NCBI GenBank assembly: GCA_902560245.1
Contig: CACELK010000005.1
Span: 1-64,000 of the forward strand
Length of the DNA stretch: 64,000 bases
Reading direction: 5' to 3'
From: an uncultured Pelagibacteraceae bacterium
GTDB lineage: Bacteria; Pseudomonadota; Alphaproteobacteria; Pelagibacterales; Pelagibacteraceae
Under the pieces are notes generated by a model. The model was given only the letters and a program-made list of their open reading frames with translations, made no database searches and was not told the DNA's origin. The position numbers and the translations under genes were made by a program. Below, piece by piece: positions 15,495 to 24,822 of the stretch. Within the stretch, counting starts at the first letter, position 1, and every line of letters starts with the position of its first letter.

Positions 15495-16862
15495 ATGAAA
15501 TATATAAGCACAAGAAGTAAAGAAAAAGAATACAGCTTTGGAGAAGTTTTTATAAAAGGTCTTGCTGATGATGGAGGTCTTTATATTCCAAAATCAGTAA
15601 AAAAATATACTAAAGAAGAATTATCAAATCTCAAAAATTTAAATTATAATGAATTATCTACCGAAATAATAAATCAATTTTCAGCTGATTTTATTTCAAA
15701 AAAAGAGCTTTTATCTTTAATTAAAAAATCGTACTCAACATTTAGAGAAAAAGAAGTAGTTAAACTTTCAATTGTTGGAAAAATACAATTATTAGAATTA
15801 TTTCACGGCCCAACATTGGCATTTAAAGATGTTGCAATGCAATTTATTGGCAATTTGTATGAATATTATCTAAGTAAAAATGACAAAAAGTTAAATATAG
15901 TGGTTGCAACATCTGGAGATACAGGCGCAGCTGCAATAGATGCAATTAAAGGAAAAGCTAATTTAAATATATTTGTCCTACATCCGAATAATAGAATTTC
16001 TTCTATACAAAGAAAAATAATGACTACAGTAGAAGACGATAATGTTTTCAATATTGCAATAGATGGAAATTTTGACGATTGTCAAAATATTGTAAAACAA
16101 ATGTTCTCTGACCTTGAATTTTCCAAATCTATAAATATGTCAGGAGTTAACTCAATAAATTGGGCAAGAATTATAGCCCAAGCAGTATATTATTTTTATT
16201 CATATTTTAAATTAGGGAAAGAGACAATTTCTTTTTCAGTTCCAACAGGAAATTTTGGAGACGTTTTTGCAGGTTACCTCGCAAAGAAAATGGGATTACC
16301 AATTAATAAATTAATTGTTGCAACAAATGAAAATGATATTTTGCATAGAGCAATCTCAAAAGGAGAATATATTTCAAAAAAAGTTAAAGAAACATTGTCG
16401 CCAAGTATGGACATTCAGCTTGCCAGCAATTTTGAAAGATTAATTTACTATGTAAATAATTCTAACTCAGAAAAAACAGCAGAAATTATGGAAAAAATTA
16501 AGCAAAATTCTTATCAAATAGAAAAGAACAATTTGGATATAATTCAAAAAGATTTTTTGTCTGAAAGTTGTAATGAACAAGAAACGTTAGACATTATTAA
16601 AAAAAATTATGAAAAAAATAATATAATATTAGATCCACATACAGCAGTTGGAGTAGGGGCTGCAAAAAAACTATCTTTTAATGACTGTGTAGTTTTATCA
16701 ACAGCACATCCAAGTAAATTTCCAGATGCTACAAATAATGCAATAAAAAACCATGAAAAATTACCTAAAGAACTTCAGCATGTGATTGATAAAAAAGAAA
16801 ATTTTCAAGTGTTAAAAAATAGCACAGAAGATGTAAAAAACTTTATTAAAAGCAAATTATAA
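15495..16862 (+). CDS. thrC: Threonine synthase
   Basis: ThrC is a PLP enzyme that converts O-phosphohomoserine to threonine. The 455-residue product has the long-form N-terminus (MKYISTRSKEKEYSFGEVFIKGLADDGGLYIP), the PLP lysine motif HGPTLAFKDVAMQFIG and the phosphate-binding stretch VATSGDTGAAAIDAIKGK. It follows ctaB after 48 bases with no clear terminator. The next enzyme upstream in the pathway, homoserine kinase ThrB, is encoded convergently just beyond rnhA. The end overlaps rnhA by 6 bases. Confidence 0.95.
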   Translation: MKYISTRSKEKEYSFGEVFIKGLADDGGLYIPKSVKKYTKEELSNLKNLNYNELSTEIINQFSADFISKKELLSLIKKSYSTFREKEVVKLSIVGKIQLLELFHGPTLAFKDVAMQFIGNLYEYYLSKNDKKLNIVVATSGDTGAAAIDAIKGKANLNIFVLHPNNRISSIQRKIMTTVEDDNVFNIAIDGNFDDCQNIVKQMFSDLEFSKSINMSGVNSINWARIIAQAVYYFYSYFKLGKETISFSVPTGNFGDVFAGYLAKKMGLPINKLIVATNENDILHRAISKGEYISKKVKETLSPSMDIQLASNFERLIYYVNNSNSEKTAEIMEKIKQNSYQIEKNNLDIIQKDFLSESCNEQETLDIIKKNYEKNNIILDPHTAVGVGAAKKLSFNDCVVLSTAHPSKFPDATNNAIKNHEKLPKELQHVIDKKENFQVLKNSTEDVKNFIKSKL

Positions 16863-17279
16863 TTTCGAAGCTTCTCTAGCAATTAAATCAACTTCATTAT
16901 TTAATTTGTCAACAGAATGTGCTTTCACCCAATTCCAACTTATTTCAAATTCATTAGTTAAAAGATCCAATTCTGTCCATAGTTCTTTATTTTTAACTTC
17001 CTGTTTGTTTTTTGTTTTCCATCCATTTTTTTTCCAATTATGGATCCACTCTGTTATTCCTATCTTTACATATTTAGAATCTGTAAAAATTTGAACTTTA
17101 CTTCCTTTAGGAATCTTTTTTAATGCTTCAATAGGGGCAAGAAGCTCCATTTGATTGTTTGTAGTGTTTTTTTTACTTCCCTTTATCTGAGTTTTTTTTC
17201 CATTATTAATAATTATTGCGGCCCATCCACCATTTCCTGGATTCTCTAAACAAGAGCCATCTGTATAAATTTTAATCAT
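16857..17279 (-). CDS. rnhA: Ribonuclease HI
   Basis: RNase HI degrades the RNA strand of RNA-DNA hybrids. The 140-residue protein has all four catalytic acidic residues in place: Asp in YTDGSC, Glu in NNQMELLAP, Asp in IFTDSKYV and Asp in NNEVDLIAREA. Length is normal, and there is no extra hybrid-binding domain. It shares one base with thrB upstream (ATGA-type coupling). The order ispH-thrB-rnhA is a familiar alphaproteobacterial arrangement. RNase HII (rnhB) is also in this window, so both classes are present. Confidence 0.95.
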   Translation of the reverse strand: MIKIYTDGSCLENPGNGGWAAIIINNGKKTQIKGSKKNTTNNQMELLAPIEALKKIPKGSKVQIFTDSKYVKIGITEWIHNWKKNGWKTKNKQEVKNKELWTELDLLTNEFEISWNWVKAHSVDKLNNEVDLIAREASKL

Positions 17280-18259
17280 TAATTTATATATTGTTTAAAA
17301 CTTTTAATATTTCTATGAAAGTTTAGTTTTTGAAAATATTCCTTTGGATCTTTAATTTTAATTACCGCATTTTTTGGGGTATTCAAATAATCATACGATC
17401 TTGTTAAAAGATATCTTAAAGCGGACCCTCTACATAACAGTGCAAATGATAACTTTTCTTTATTTGTTAATTTTCTAATTGTTTCATAGCCTTTAATTAG
17501 ATTTTTGGATTTTTTTTTATCTAATATGAATTGGCTTTTTCTTTTTGTAAAACATAACGCGTTAATACAAGTTGCTATCTCGTATGATAAAAAATCATTA
17601 GAGGAAAAATAAAAATCAATAAAACCATAAAATTTATTTTTATTGAAAAAAATATTATCAATAAAAATATCACAATGAATGATTCCATTAGGAAGATTTT
17701 TTGGCCAATTTTTTTTAATATTCTTTAATTCATCCACCATTATCTGTTTAAAATTTTTTGAAAGTCTATTAATTCTATTGTCTATTTTAGACAATAATCT
17801 AGGCCATGAGTTTACCGATAATGTGTTCTTTCTGTAAAATTTTAATTTTATTGAAATTTTATGAAACCTTGCAATATTTTTACCTACAGTAAAACAGTCT
17901 TTTGCGTTTAATTGTTTTTTATCTTTTCCTTTAAGAAATGAAACGATGCACGCATTTTTATTTTTCAATTTAAAAATATAATTTCCTTTTTTATTTTTAA
18001 TTGGACAAGGACATTTTATTTTTGATTTAGAAAGTTTAGCCATTAATTTTGTAAAAAAAATTAGGTCTTTATATTTGCAACCACCGTGAATTCTTTTTTC
18101 AAAAATTGTTAAAATATATCTTTGATTTTTAGTAACGATTAAAAAGTTTGTATTTTCAATACCTTTTTTTATACCTTGAAAATTTTCTATTTTTCCTAAA
18201 TTAAATTGATTTTCAATATAAGAAATATCCTTATTATTTATCTTAGTAAAAACAGCCAT
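17279..18259 (-). CDS. thrB: Homoserine kinase ThrB (aminoglycoside-phosphotransferase fold)
   Basis: This enzyme phosphorylates homoserine for threonine synthesis. The 326-residue protein has the APH/choline-kinase fold used by alpha- and gammaproteobacterial ThrB, not the GHMP fold of E. coli ThrB. The catalytic loop is GIIHCDIFIDNIFF and the metal-binding segment is GFIDFYFSSNDFLSYEIA. The N-terminus MAVFTKINNKDISYIENQFNLG matches the family. It overlaps ispH by one base and rnhA by one base, so the three are probably co-translated. Many lysines reflect the low-GC genome. Confidence 0.92.
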   Translation of the reverse strand: MAVFTKINNKDISYIENQFNLGKIENFQGIKKGIENTNFLIVTKNQRYILTIFEKRIHGGCKYKDLIFFTKLMAKLSKSKIKCPCPIKNKKGNYIFKLKNKNACIVSFLKGKDKKQLNAKDCFTVGKNIARFHKISIKLKFYRKNTLSVNSWPRLLSKIDNRINRLSKNFKQIMVDELKNIKKNWPKNLPNGIIHCDIFIDNIFFNKNKFYGFIDFYFSSNDFLSYEIATCINALCFTKRKSQFILDKKKSKNLIKGYETIRKLTNKEKLSFALLCRGSALRYLLTRSYDYLNTPKNAVIKIKDPKEYFQKLNFHRNIKSFKQYIN

Positions 18260-19203
18260 TAGTTTAATTTTCCAGGAATTTTAAATGTTACATCTTCTTT
18301 TATAATTTCAACTTCTTCAATTTTAAGTTTAAATTCTTTTTTTAAGCTATTGATAAAATTTTCAACTAATACATCAGGCGCAGAAGCTCCTGAAGAAATA
18401 CCAATTGTTGAGCACTTTGAAATTTTTTCAAACGGAATATTACTTTCTGAGTGGATTAAAACAGAATCTGGACATCCAGAATTTTTTGCAACTTCAACTA
18501 ATCTGACTGAATTTGAAGAGTTTCTACTACCAATGACGAAAAACATTTCACATTTATTAGAAATTTTTTTGACAGCTGCTTGTCTATTGGTTGTTGCATA
18601 GCAAATGTCTTCTTTTTTTGGTTCTTTTATTTTTGGAAACTTGCTTTTGAGTTCACTTATAATTTCTTTTGTATCATCCACAGAAAGAGTTGTTTGTGTA
18701 ATAAAAGCTAGATTTTTTTTTTTTCCTTTATCAAATTTTTTAACATCATCAATACTTTCAACTAAATCGATACTATCTTTTGGAATTTGCCCCATAGTTC
18801 CAATTACTTCTGGATGGTTTTTATGCCCTATTAATATTATATGCGATCCTGATTTATATAAATTTTCTGCCTCGCGATGAACTTTGGACACTAAAGGACA
18901 CGTAGCATCCACAAACTCCATTTTCAAATTTAAAGCTTCTTGTGGAACAGACTTTGGAACACCATGAGCTGAAAAAATTACTGGACGAGATTTATCTTTT
19001 ATTTCATTTAACTCCTCAACGAAGATTGCACCAATTTTTTTTAGACTTTCAACAACATGTTTATTATGTACAATTTCGTGCCTAACGTAGACAGGACTTC
19101 CATATTTTTTAATACTTTTTTTAACTATCTCTATAGCTCTGTCGACACCAGCACAAAAACCTCTTGGTGAAGCTAGTAAAACTTTGAGTTCTTTATTTTT
19201 CAT
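18259..19203 (-). CDS. ispH: 4-hydroxy-3-methylbut-2-enyl diphosphate reductase IspH
   Basis: IspH performs the final step of the MEP pathway, giving IPP and DMAPP through a [4Fe-4S] cluster. The three cluster cysteines are visible in GFCAGVDRAI, DATCPLVSKVH and ICYATTNRQ. The product is 314 residues from the ATG chosen here (MKNKELKVLLASPRG). The track start is a TTG three codons earlier and is less likely. The start lies inside the 3' end of blh (11-base overlap), so IspH is probably translationally coupled to the carotenoid genes whose precursors it supplies. Confidence 0.95.
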   Translation of the reverse strand: MKNKELKVLLASPRGFCAGVDRAIEIVKKSIKKYGSPVYVRHEIVHNKHVVESLKKIGAIFVEELNEIKDKSRPVIFSAHGVPKSVPQEALNLKMEFVDATCPLVSKVHREAENLYKSGSHIILIGHKNHPEVIGTMGQIPKDSIDLVESIDDVKKFDKGKKKNLAFITQTTLSVDDTKEIISELKSKFPKIKEPKKEDICYATTNRQAAVKKISNKCEMFFVIGSRNSSNSVRLVEVAKNSGCPDSVLIHSESNIPFEKISKCSTIGISSGASAPDVLVENFINSLKKEFKLKIEEVEIIKEDVTFKIPGKLN

Positions 19204-20083
19204 TTTTTTCAATTAAATATTCGAGCAATATATGTGGAAATGTCAAAGACGCCAAACCAATAAAAATTACTTTATAAATCGCCTGATCCGCTGGGTAATA
19301 TTTGTTTAAATAGAACAATGAAAGCAAATATATTATTGCTGTCAAAACTGTTAAAGGAATGGCTTTTTTAATAAATTTATTTATACCTTTATTGAAATTA
19401 TTATCTAATTCGAAAATTAAAGATAACGAATGCCTTATTGAATGAAGAAAACAAAAATAAATTGTAAAAGCTAAAATTGGGTTAATAAAAAAATTTAAGA
19501 TTAAAATGGATAAATAATCCATAAATAATAAAGACTTTATTTCAAAAGTTTTTTTTGAAGAGAGAAACAAAGTTGAAATTAAGCTTAAAACTAAAAGTAA
19601 AAATAAGAAATTATTGTCTATCAAAAAAGTTTTAGAAATATCAAAGTTTAAAGATTTGAATATCTCAATTGTTTCACTTTTATGAAATAGTAAAGGAGCA
19701 GCTATAATCAGCGAACCTTTAAATAAAAAGAATAATTGATTTTTATCATTTTTTAAAAAATCCGAATCTTCTTTGCCGAAATGATAAGATGCTAAAATTA
19801 AAAACAGGATTAATAAATAATCAGGAAAAAAAATCCAAAATAAAATTATAATTAATGAGAGTAAAATATATGCAATATAAAATATAGAAATAGAGTAGAT
19901 ATTATAATATTTAAGAAGTTTTTTTCCCTTTAAATTATCAAGCGAGCCATGTGAAATTCCAATACATAAAATTAAAAATAATGAAAAAATTAATAGGTCA
20001 TTATTTCTTATATATTCAAAAGCAGAAATACAAATAGTTAACTTGAAAAATATTAAGGTATGATAAAAATTTATCTTAAGCAT
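19193..20083 (-). CDS. blh: Beta-carotene 15,15'-dioxygenase, Brp/Blh family
   Basis: Blh cleaves beta-carotene into two retinal molecules, the chromophore of proteorhodopsin. The 296-residue protein is almost entirely membrane-spanning. It has the conserved histidines that bind iron in this family: SHGSLDN near residue 43, SYHFGKED near 100, LHSIRHSLS near 215 and FPHILLEY near the end. It comes one base after crtY. The proteorhodopsin gene itself is not in the window. The presence of blh implies that the cell makes retinal and so has a rhodopsin elsewhere; this is inference. Confidence 0.9.
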   Translation of the reverse strand: MLKINFYHTLIFFKLTICISAFEYIRNNDLLIFSLFLILCIGISHGSLDNLKGKKLLKYYNIYSISIFYIAYILLSLIIILFWIFFPDYLLILFLILASYHFGKEDSDFLKNDKNQLFFLFKGSLIIAAPLLFHKSETIEIFKSLNFDISKTFLIDNNFLFLLLVLSLISTLFLSSKKTFEIKSLLFMDYLSILILNFFINPILAFTIYFCFLHSIRHSLSLIFELDNNFNKGINKFIKKAIPLTVLTAIIYLLSLFYLNKYYPADQAIYKVIFIGLASLTFPHILLEYLIEKNEK

Positions 20084-20084
20084 T

Positions 20085-21158
20085 CTATCTTTTTCTTAAA
20101 AGTTCTTTTAAAAAAATAAATTTAGGCATCTTGGAAATAATAGCAATATCCTCAAAAAAATTACTTTTATTAGATAAAAATTTAATAACAGATTCAGTTG
20201 AACTATTAAACATTTTATAAAATATATCTGGCATTTTTTCAGGATTATTTTCTAAAACCTTTAAAAAAATACTATCTAAAATTTGATATTTTTTACTAAT
20301 TTCAAAAAGTTTTATATTTTGAATATTTTCAAGATTTTCTCTTATATATTTACTTTGCTCCTGGATATTTAGGAATGTATATCCAGTACTTAATCTTGTC
20401 ATACCTCCAGCAGTACCAATATTTAATTTATTTTTTTCTTTTATATTTAGAGGGTAGAAAAGTGGGATCGCACCTACTTCTTTAAACATAATCTCATAAT
20501 CCTTAATTTTTAAATTCTGATTTATATAATTTTGTATTTGATTATCATAATCTTTCAGAGAATTGTCATTCATTGTTGATAGCCAAGTAGTCTCTATTAA
20601 AGCTCTATCTTTTTCAAAAGGTAGTGTATAAAAGAAATGAACACTTTTTCTTTGTTCGCAATTAAAATCCATCAAATTAATTATTCCATCATCAAATATT
20701 TTCTCTTTTGTTTTAATTTCTACACCACAAAAATGTTGCCAAAGATCATTTTTTTTTGATTCAATTGATGGAACGCTATTAAAAATAAATGAATTATTCT
20801 GATTTACTTCTTTAATATTTTTAAAAAAGACTATGTTTTTGTTTTCTTTTAATTTATTTATTATTTTTTTGTAAAATAAACCACTATCAATACTTTGATA
20901 AGGGTAATCATCGCATTTTAAATGTTTAGTTTTTGAAGGCAAATTTATAGAAAATTCTTCCCAACTTTTCTTGACACAATCATTAAAGTTATGATTAAAA
21001 ACCTTCCAAAAAGACCAGGTTTTGTCTTTCTTATACTCCGATCTAGGCTCAATAATAGCTAGCGTTTTATCCTTTAGTTTTTTGTTTATTTCTAATTCAT
21101 AAGCCAAAGATAATCCTGCACAACCACCACCTATAATTATATAATTAAAATCTTTCAT
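20085..21158 (-). CDS. crtY: Lycopene beta-cyclase CrtY
   Basis: CrtY cyclises both ends of lycopene to give beta-carotene. The 357-residue flavoprotein starts with the dinucleotide-binding motif YIIIGGGCAGLSLAYEL, followed by IIEPRSEYKKDKTWSFW, typical of CrtY-type cyclases. The middle contains LIETTWLS and GTAGGMTRLSTGYTFLNIQEQS, also characteristic. The start overlaps the end of crtB by 14 bases, and blh follows after one base, so crtB-crtY-blh is a tightly coupled set. Confidence 0.93.
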   Translation of the reverse strand: MKDFNYIIIGGGCAGLSLAYELEINKKLKDKTLAIIEPRSEYKKDKTWSFWKVFNHNFNDCVKKSWEEFSINLPSKTKHLKCDDYPYQSIDSGLFYKKIINKLKENKNIVFFKNIKEVNQNNSFIFNSVPSIESKKNDLWQHFCGVEIKTKEKIFDDGIINLMDFNCEQRKSVHFFYTLPFEKDRALIETTWLSTMNDNSLKDYDNQIQNYINQNLKIKDYEIMFKEVGAIPLFYPLNIKEKNKLNIGTAGGMTRLSTGYTFLNIQEQSKYIRENLENIQNIKLFEISKKYQILDSIFLKVLENNPEKMPDIFYKMFNSSTESVIKFLSNKSNFFEDIAIISKMPKFIFLKELLRKR

Positions 21159-21996
21159 CTAAGTTAATTTCTTCTTTTATTAATAAGTGTTCTTTTTCTC
21201 TCAAGTGATATTTGTCATTAGTCCATGATAGTCTAAGCAAGTCAATTATTGAAAAAAAAGTTTGAACAATTTTACCAAAGTTAGTTATATATATTTTTCC
21301 CGATTCTTTATAATTTTCTATATTTCTTTTATTAAGAATTTTATGACCAATTTCTCTATAAACTCTTCTTGCAACTAATATTGAGAAACGAAAACTAAGT
21401 GGAATTTGTTTAATAGATGCAAAAGAACTTTCATAAAATAAATCAGCAAGTTTTATAGTTTTTACAATTGAGTCAAAATCATTAGCAATATAGTACCTAT
21501 TATTTTTTGAATCTTCAATTACGTCTCTAGATATATTGGTGAGCTGCATAGCAATACCTAAATCAATGGCGGATTTGAGTGCTTCTTTATTTTTAACATT
21601 CAAAATTTTTGCCATCATTAAACCTACAGTACCAGCTACTTTGTATGAGTATATTAATAAATCTTTTTTTGAATTCATTTTAATATTTTCTTTCAAGTCA
21701 GACTCAGCGCCATCAAATAAATCGTTTACTATTTCTATTGAAATTTTATGATCATCAATTAGTTGCCACATATTTTTGATTGTAGAATTATCAAAGTCTT
21801 TATTATTAAATTTTTCTTTAAAATCAGATAAATTTTTTTTTTTTATTTCTAAATTACCAATTTCGTCGGCAAGATTATCAATTGTTCTACAAAAATCATA
21901 TAAAGAGGAACATTTTGTATAGGTTTTTTTTGGTAAAAAAAAACCTGCCCAATTAAATGATTTTGCGTAAACTTTAAGATAGTTGTTATTGGACAT
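21145..21996 (-). CDS. crtB: Phytoene synthase CrtB
   Basis: CrtB joins two geranylgeranyl diphosphates into phytoene, the first committed step of carotenoid synthesis. The 283-residue protein has both Asp-rich motifs of trans-isoprenyl squalene/phytoene synthases: DFCRTIDNLADE near residue 30-41 and LTNISRDVIEDSKNNRYYI near 150. The start shares one base with the crtI stop. A geranylgeranyl diphosphate synthase (crtE) is not present in the window and must be elsewhere. Confidence 0.94.
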   Translation of the reverse strand: MSNNNYLKVYAKSFNWAGFFLPKKTYTKCSSLYDFCRTIDNLADEIGNLEIKKKNLSDFKEKFNNKDFDNSTIKNMWQLIDDHKISIEIVNDLFDGAESDLKENIKMNSKKDLLIYSYKVAGTVGLMMAKILNVKNKEALKSAIDLGIAMQLTNISRDVIEDSKNNRYYIANDFDSIVKTIKLADLFYESSFASIKQIPLSFRFSILVARRVYREIGHKILNKRNIENYKESGKIYITNFGKIVQTFFSIIDLLRLSWTNDKYHLREKEHLLIKEEINLDERF

Positions 21997-23453
21997 TATA
22001 TAATTTTATCTAATACTTTTGCGGAGGAGAGCACACCTGGAACTCCTGCTCCAGGATGAGTTCCTGCGCCAACAAAATAAAGACCATCATAAACTTCTGA
22101 TTTATTATGAAATCTAAAATAGGCAGACTGACTAAACTTTGGTTGAATTGAAAAGCCTGAGCCATACTTTGTGTTTAGTTCTTTTTCAAAGTAATCTGGT
22201 GTTAAATAAAAATCTTCAATAATATTTTCTTTAAGATCTGGAAGAAGGGTTTTTTCCAACTTATCTATTACTAAATTTTTAAATTTATCTCCTTCTATTG
22301 ACCAATTTATATTTGACTGGTTATTAGGAACTGGAACTAAAACATAAAAACAGTCATTTCCCTCAGGTGCCATAGATTTATCTGTAGCTGAAGGTCTATG
22401 GAGATAGTAACTTATATCATTATTTAGTTTTTTTTTATCAAATATGTCTTCAAGGTGTTCTTTATATTTATTTCCAAACTTAATCGTATGATGCTCAACT
22501 TCCTTATAGACTTTTTTAGTTCCAAAGTAATAAACAAAGAGACCCATCGAATAATCCATACGTTTCTTTTTCCAATTAAAAAATGTATTTATTTTTTTAT
22601 TGTCTAGAAGTTTTTCATAAACAGAAGGTGGGTCTGCATTACATATTACATTGTTAGCATCTAATTCTTTATGATTATTAATTATTATACTTTTAATTTT
22701 ATTTTTATCAAAATTAATACTCGTCACTTCAGAATTTTTTAATATTTCAATTTTTTCTTCCAACATCAATTTTTCTAAACCTTTTATAATATTGCCAGTT
22801 CCTCCCATTGAATAATGAATGCCCCACTTTTTTTCTAAATAAAGAATTAATCCGTATATTGAAGTCGTGGTAAATGGATTTCCTCCCACAAGAAGAGGAT
22901 GCATGCTTAGTAAACGTCTTAACTTTTCATTTTTAATATAAGATGAAACAAGCGAATAAACTGATTTATAACTTTTTAGATTTATTAATGCTGGAAGTTG
23001 TTTCATCATAAATAAAGGTTTGTCAAAAGGAACATCAGAAAGTTCCATAAATCCTTTATCAAAAATTTTCTTAGTAAATTTAACTAAATCTTCATAACCT
23101 TTAACATCATCTTTATTTATTTTCTCAATCTGTTTTTTCATTTCATCTTCATCTCCTGAATAATCAAATTTCTTGCCGTCTTCAAAAACAAATCTGTACC
23201 AAGTATTAAGAGGAACTAATTCAATATAATTTTTGGGACTTTTGCCAAATAGTTCAAATAGTTCATTAATCAAATAAGGTGCTGTTATTACAGTAGGACC
23301 GCCATCAAATGTAAATCCATTTTTTTTAAATACTCTAGCCCTTCCACCAAGGTCTTTCTGCTTTTCTACTAAAGTAACACTATGACCCTTAGCTTTAAGT
23401 CTTAAAGCTGCAGCAATACCACCAAATCCAGAACCTATAACAATAGACTTCAT
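21996..23453 (-). CDS. crtI: Phytoene desaturase CrtI
   Basis: CrtI desaturates phytoene to lycopene using FAD. The 485-residue protein has the N-terminal FAD motif IVIGSGFGGIAAALRLKAKGHSVTLVEKQKDLGGRA. It ends with the carotenoid-desaturase signature GLYFVGAGTHPGAGVPGVLSSAKVL. It is the first gene of crtI-crtB-crtY-blh and lies only 39 bases downstream of atpF on the same strand. I see no G+C-rich hairpin in that gap, so transcription may continue from the ATP synthase genes. The gap does contain TATAAA-like sequence that could be a weak separate promoter. Confidence 0.95.
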   Translation of the reverse strand: MKSIVIGSGFGGIAAALRLKAKGHSVTLVEKQKDLGGRARVFKKNGFTFDGGPTVITAPYLINELFELFGKSPKNYIELVPLNTWYRFVFEDGKKFDYSGDEDEMKKQIEKINKDDVKGYEDLVKFTKKIFDKGFMELSDVPFDKPLFMMKQLPALINLKSYKSVYSLVSSYIKNEKLRRLLSMHPLLVGGNPFTTTSIYGLILYLEKKWGIHYSMGGTGNIIKGLEKLMLEEKIEILKNSEVTSINFDKNKIKSIIINNHKELDANNVICNADPPSVYEKLLDNKKINTFFNWKKKRMDYSMGLFVYYFGTKKVYKEVEHHTIKFGNKYKEHLEDIFDKKKLNNDISYYLHRPSATDKSMAPEGNDCFYVLVPVPNNQSNINWSIEGDKFKNLVIDKLEKTLLPDLKENIIEDFYLTPDYFEKELNTKYGSGFSIQPKFSQSAYFRFHNKSEVYDGLYFVGAGTHPGAGVPGVLSSAKVLDKII

Positions 23454-23492
23454 TTTAATAATTTATATTTTTTTTGAAAAATTGTAAGAGAA

Positions 23493-23990
23493 TTATGAAT
23501 TTATCTTTTTTAAAACTGCTTTAGTTTCCTCTAAATCTTTACTAAATAGATTATCAATTTTCGATTTATCAACTGACGTGGTGATAATCTTTTTAACAGA
23601 ATCAACTGCTATTTTAATTGAAGTATCTCTAATTTCTTTGATTGCCGCTTCTTTCATCTGTGCAATTTTATTTTCAGCTAGATTTTTTTTAAGTTCCGCA
23701 CTTTTATGAAATTTATCATTTAATTCAATAATCAAGTCTTCACTTTCCTTTTTCGCCTGAGCTAAAATATCTTTACTTTTAGTATCAGCAGTATCTAATT
23801 TAGATTGTGCGTTATCCAATAACGTTTTAGCTTCAGTTCTAAGTTTTTCACTTTCATCTAACTCGTTTTTAATATCGGATATTAGTTTATTTAAGATTTC
23901 ATTTATTTTTTGTGGTATTTTTAAATATATTAATGCGCCAACAAAAATTAAAAATGAAATTGCTACCCAAAAAGATGCATCAATTGCCAT
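23493..23990 (-). CDS. atpF: ATP synthase F0 subunit b
   Basis: Subunit b forms the peripheral stalk with b'. The 165-residue product (internal ATG, MAIDASFWVAISFLIFVGALIYLKIPQKI) has one N-terminal membrane helix and then a long charged coiled coil. The track start 12 codons upstream would place extra basic residues before the helix and lies inside the b' gene; MAIDASFWV is the usual start. It overlaps the upstream b' gene by 11 bases. It is the last atp gene before crtI. The F1 genes (atpHAGDC) are not in this window, as is normal for alphaproteobacteria, where F0 and F1 are separate. Confidence 0.92.
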   Translation of the reverse strand: MAIDASFWVAISFLIFVGALIYLKIPQKINEILNKLISDIKNELDESEKLRTEAKTLLDNAQSKLDTADTKSKDILAQAKKESEDLIIELNDKFHKSAELKKNLAENKIAQMKEAAIKEIRDTSIKIAVDSVKKIITTSVDKSKIDNLFSKDLEETKAVLKKINS

Positions 23991-24573
23991 GATATTCCTT
24001 CTTATTTCTCTTTGATAAATCTTCAACGATAGCTGATATACTGCTATTATTAACTTCTACTCCGATTAATTGTTTTATTAAGTCATTCGAGGTCTCAATT
24101 GCAATTTTTGTAATTTTTTCGGGCGATTTATTTTTAAGATCTTGAATTTCCAATTCAGCTTTATTAATTTCTTCGCTAAGGTCTTTATCTAAAATTTCTC
24201 TTTTTTCGCTAATATCCTTTAGAATTTTTTCCCTTGCTTGGTTGAAATAATTTTTTGCCTGAATTCTACTGTCTTGTATTATTTTATCGTACTCTTTTAT
24301 TTTTTCTTCACTATCCTTACGTTGTTTTTCCGCCGACTCGATATTTTCCATAATCTGAGATTTTCTTGTTTCAAGATTTGCACTGATTTTTGGAAGTATA
24401 AGTTTTGAAAGTATTATATACAAAAACCCAAATGTTATAGTTAACCAGAATATTTGTGATATCCAAAATTCTGGATTTAACTGAGGCATTCCCCCACTTT
24501 CAGCTGCAAAAGTTTCTACGAGAAATAGAAAACTTAAAGGTATTTGACTAAAAAATATGTTTCTAATCATCAA
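23980..24573 (-). CDS. atpG: ATP synthase F0 subunit b'
   Basis: This is the second peripheral-stalk subunit found in alphaproteobacteria and phototrophs. The 197-residue protein has an N-terminal segment resembling a signal peptide (IFFSQIPLSFLFLVETFAAES). After it comes the typical MPQLNPEFWISQIFWLTITFGFLYIILSKLILPKISANLETR and a coiled coil. It follows atpE after 2 bases and overlaps atpF. Two possible starts (adjacent ATGs) differ by only one residue. The gene symbol follows the b' naming used for alphaproteobacteria; atpX is used by some annotators. Confidence 0.9.
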   Translation of the reverse strand: MMIRNIFFSQIPLSFLFLVETFAAESGGMPQLNPEFWISQIFWLTITFGFLYIILSKLILPKISANLETRKSQIMENIESAEKQRKDSEEKIKEYDKIIQDSRIQAKNYFNQAREKILKDISEKREILDKDLSEEINKAELEIQDLKNKSPEKITKIAIETSNDLIKQLIGVEVNNSSISAIVEDLSKRNKKEYHGN

Positions 24574-24575
24574 CC

Positions 24576-24803
24576 TTAAAATGCAAATAAAATAATCAAT
24601 GCAACAACCAGTCCAAATAAACCTGTAGCTTCTGCCAAAGCAAATCCTAATAACAAATTAGGAAATTGTTTTTGTGCTGCAGATGGATTTCTCATTGCAC
24701 CAGAAAGGTAATTTCCAAAAATAATACCGATTCCAACTCCTGCTCCTGCTAGAGCTATTGCTGCCAATCCTGCTCCAATCATTTTTGCTGCTTCTAGTTC
24801 CAT
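24576..24803 (-). CDS. atpE: ATP synthase F0 subunit c
   Basis: Subunit c forms the proton-driven ring. The 75-residue hairpin has the glycine-rich first helix (GAGLAAIALAGAGVGIGIIFG), the polar loop RNP, and the second helix with the ion-binding carboxylate in FALAEATGLFG. The residues around this Glu fit a proton-type, not a sodium-type, ring. A perfect Shine-Dalgarno precedes it, consistent with the need for many copies per complex. Confidence 0.97.
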   Translation of the reverse strand: MELEAAKMIGAGLAAIALAGAGVGIGIIFGNYLSGAMRNPSAAQKQFPNLLLGFALAEATGLFGLVVALIILFAF

Positions 24804-24808
24804 TATAT

Positions 24809-24815
24809 CCTCCTT
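24809..24815 (-). promoter_or_regulatory. Perfect Shine-Dalgarno of atpE
   Basis: On the minus strand AAGGAGG lies 5 bases before the atpE ATG. Together with the site before the 63-aa CxxC gene it is among the strongest ribosome-binding sites in the window, fitting the high stoichiometry of subunit c. Confidence 0.85.
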
Positions 24816-24822
24816 AAGTTAA

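Noticed and set aside
15482-15520. 12-codon ORF (MNTLDEIYKHKK) just before and overlapping thrC, considered as a leader peptide
   Set aside because: It has no threonine or isoleucine codon run, no terminator/antiterminator structure and no ribosome-binding site, so there is no support for attenuation.
19193-23453. Search for proteorhodopsin or crtE within the carotenoid cluster
   Set aside because: None of the open frames in or around the cluster resembles a seven-helix rhodopsin or a GGPP synthase; both must be elsewhere if present.
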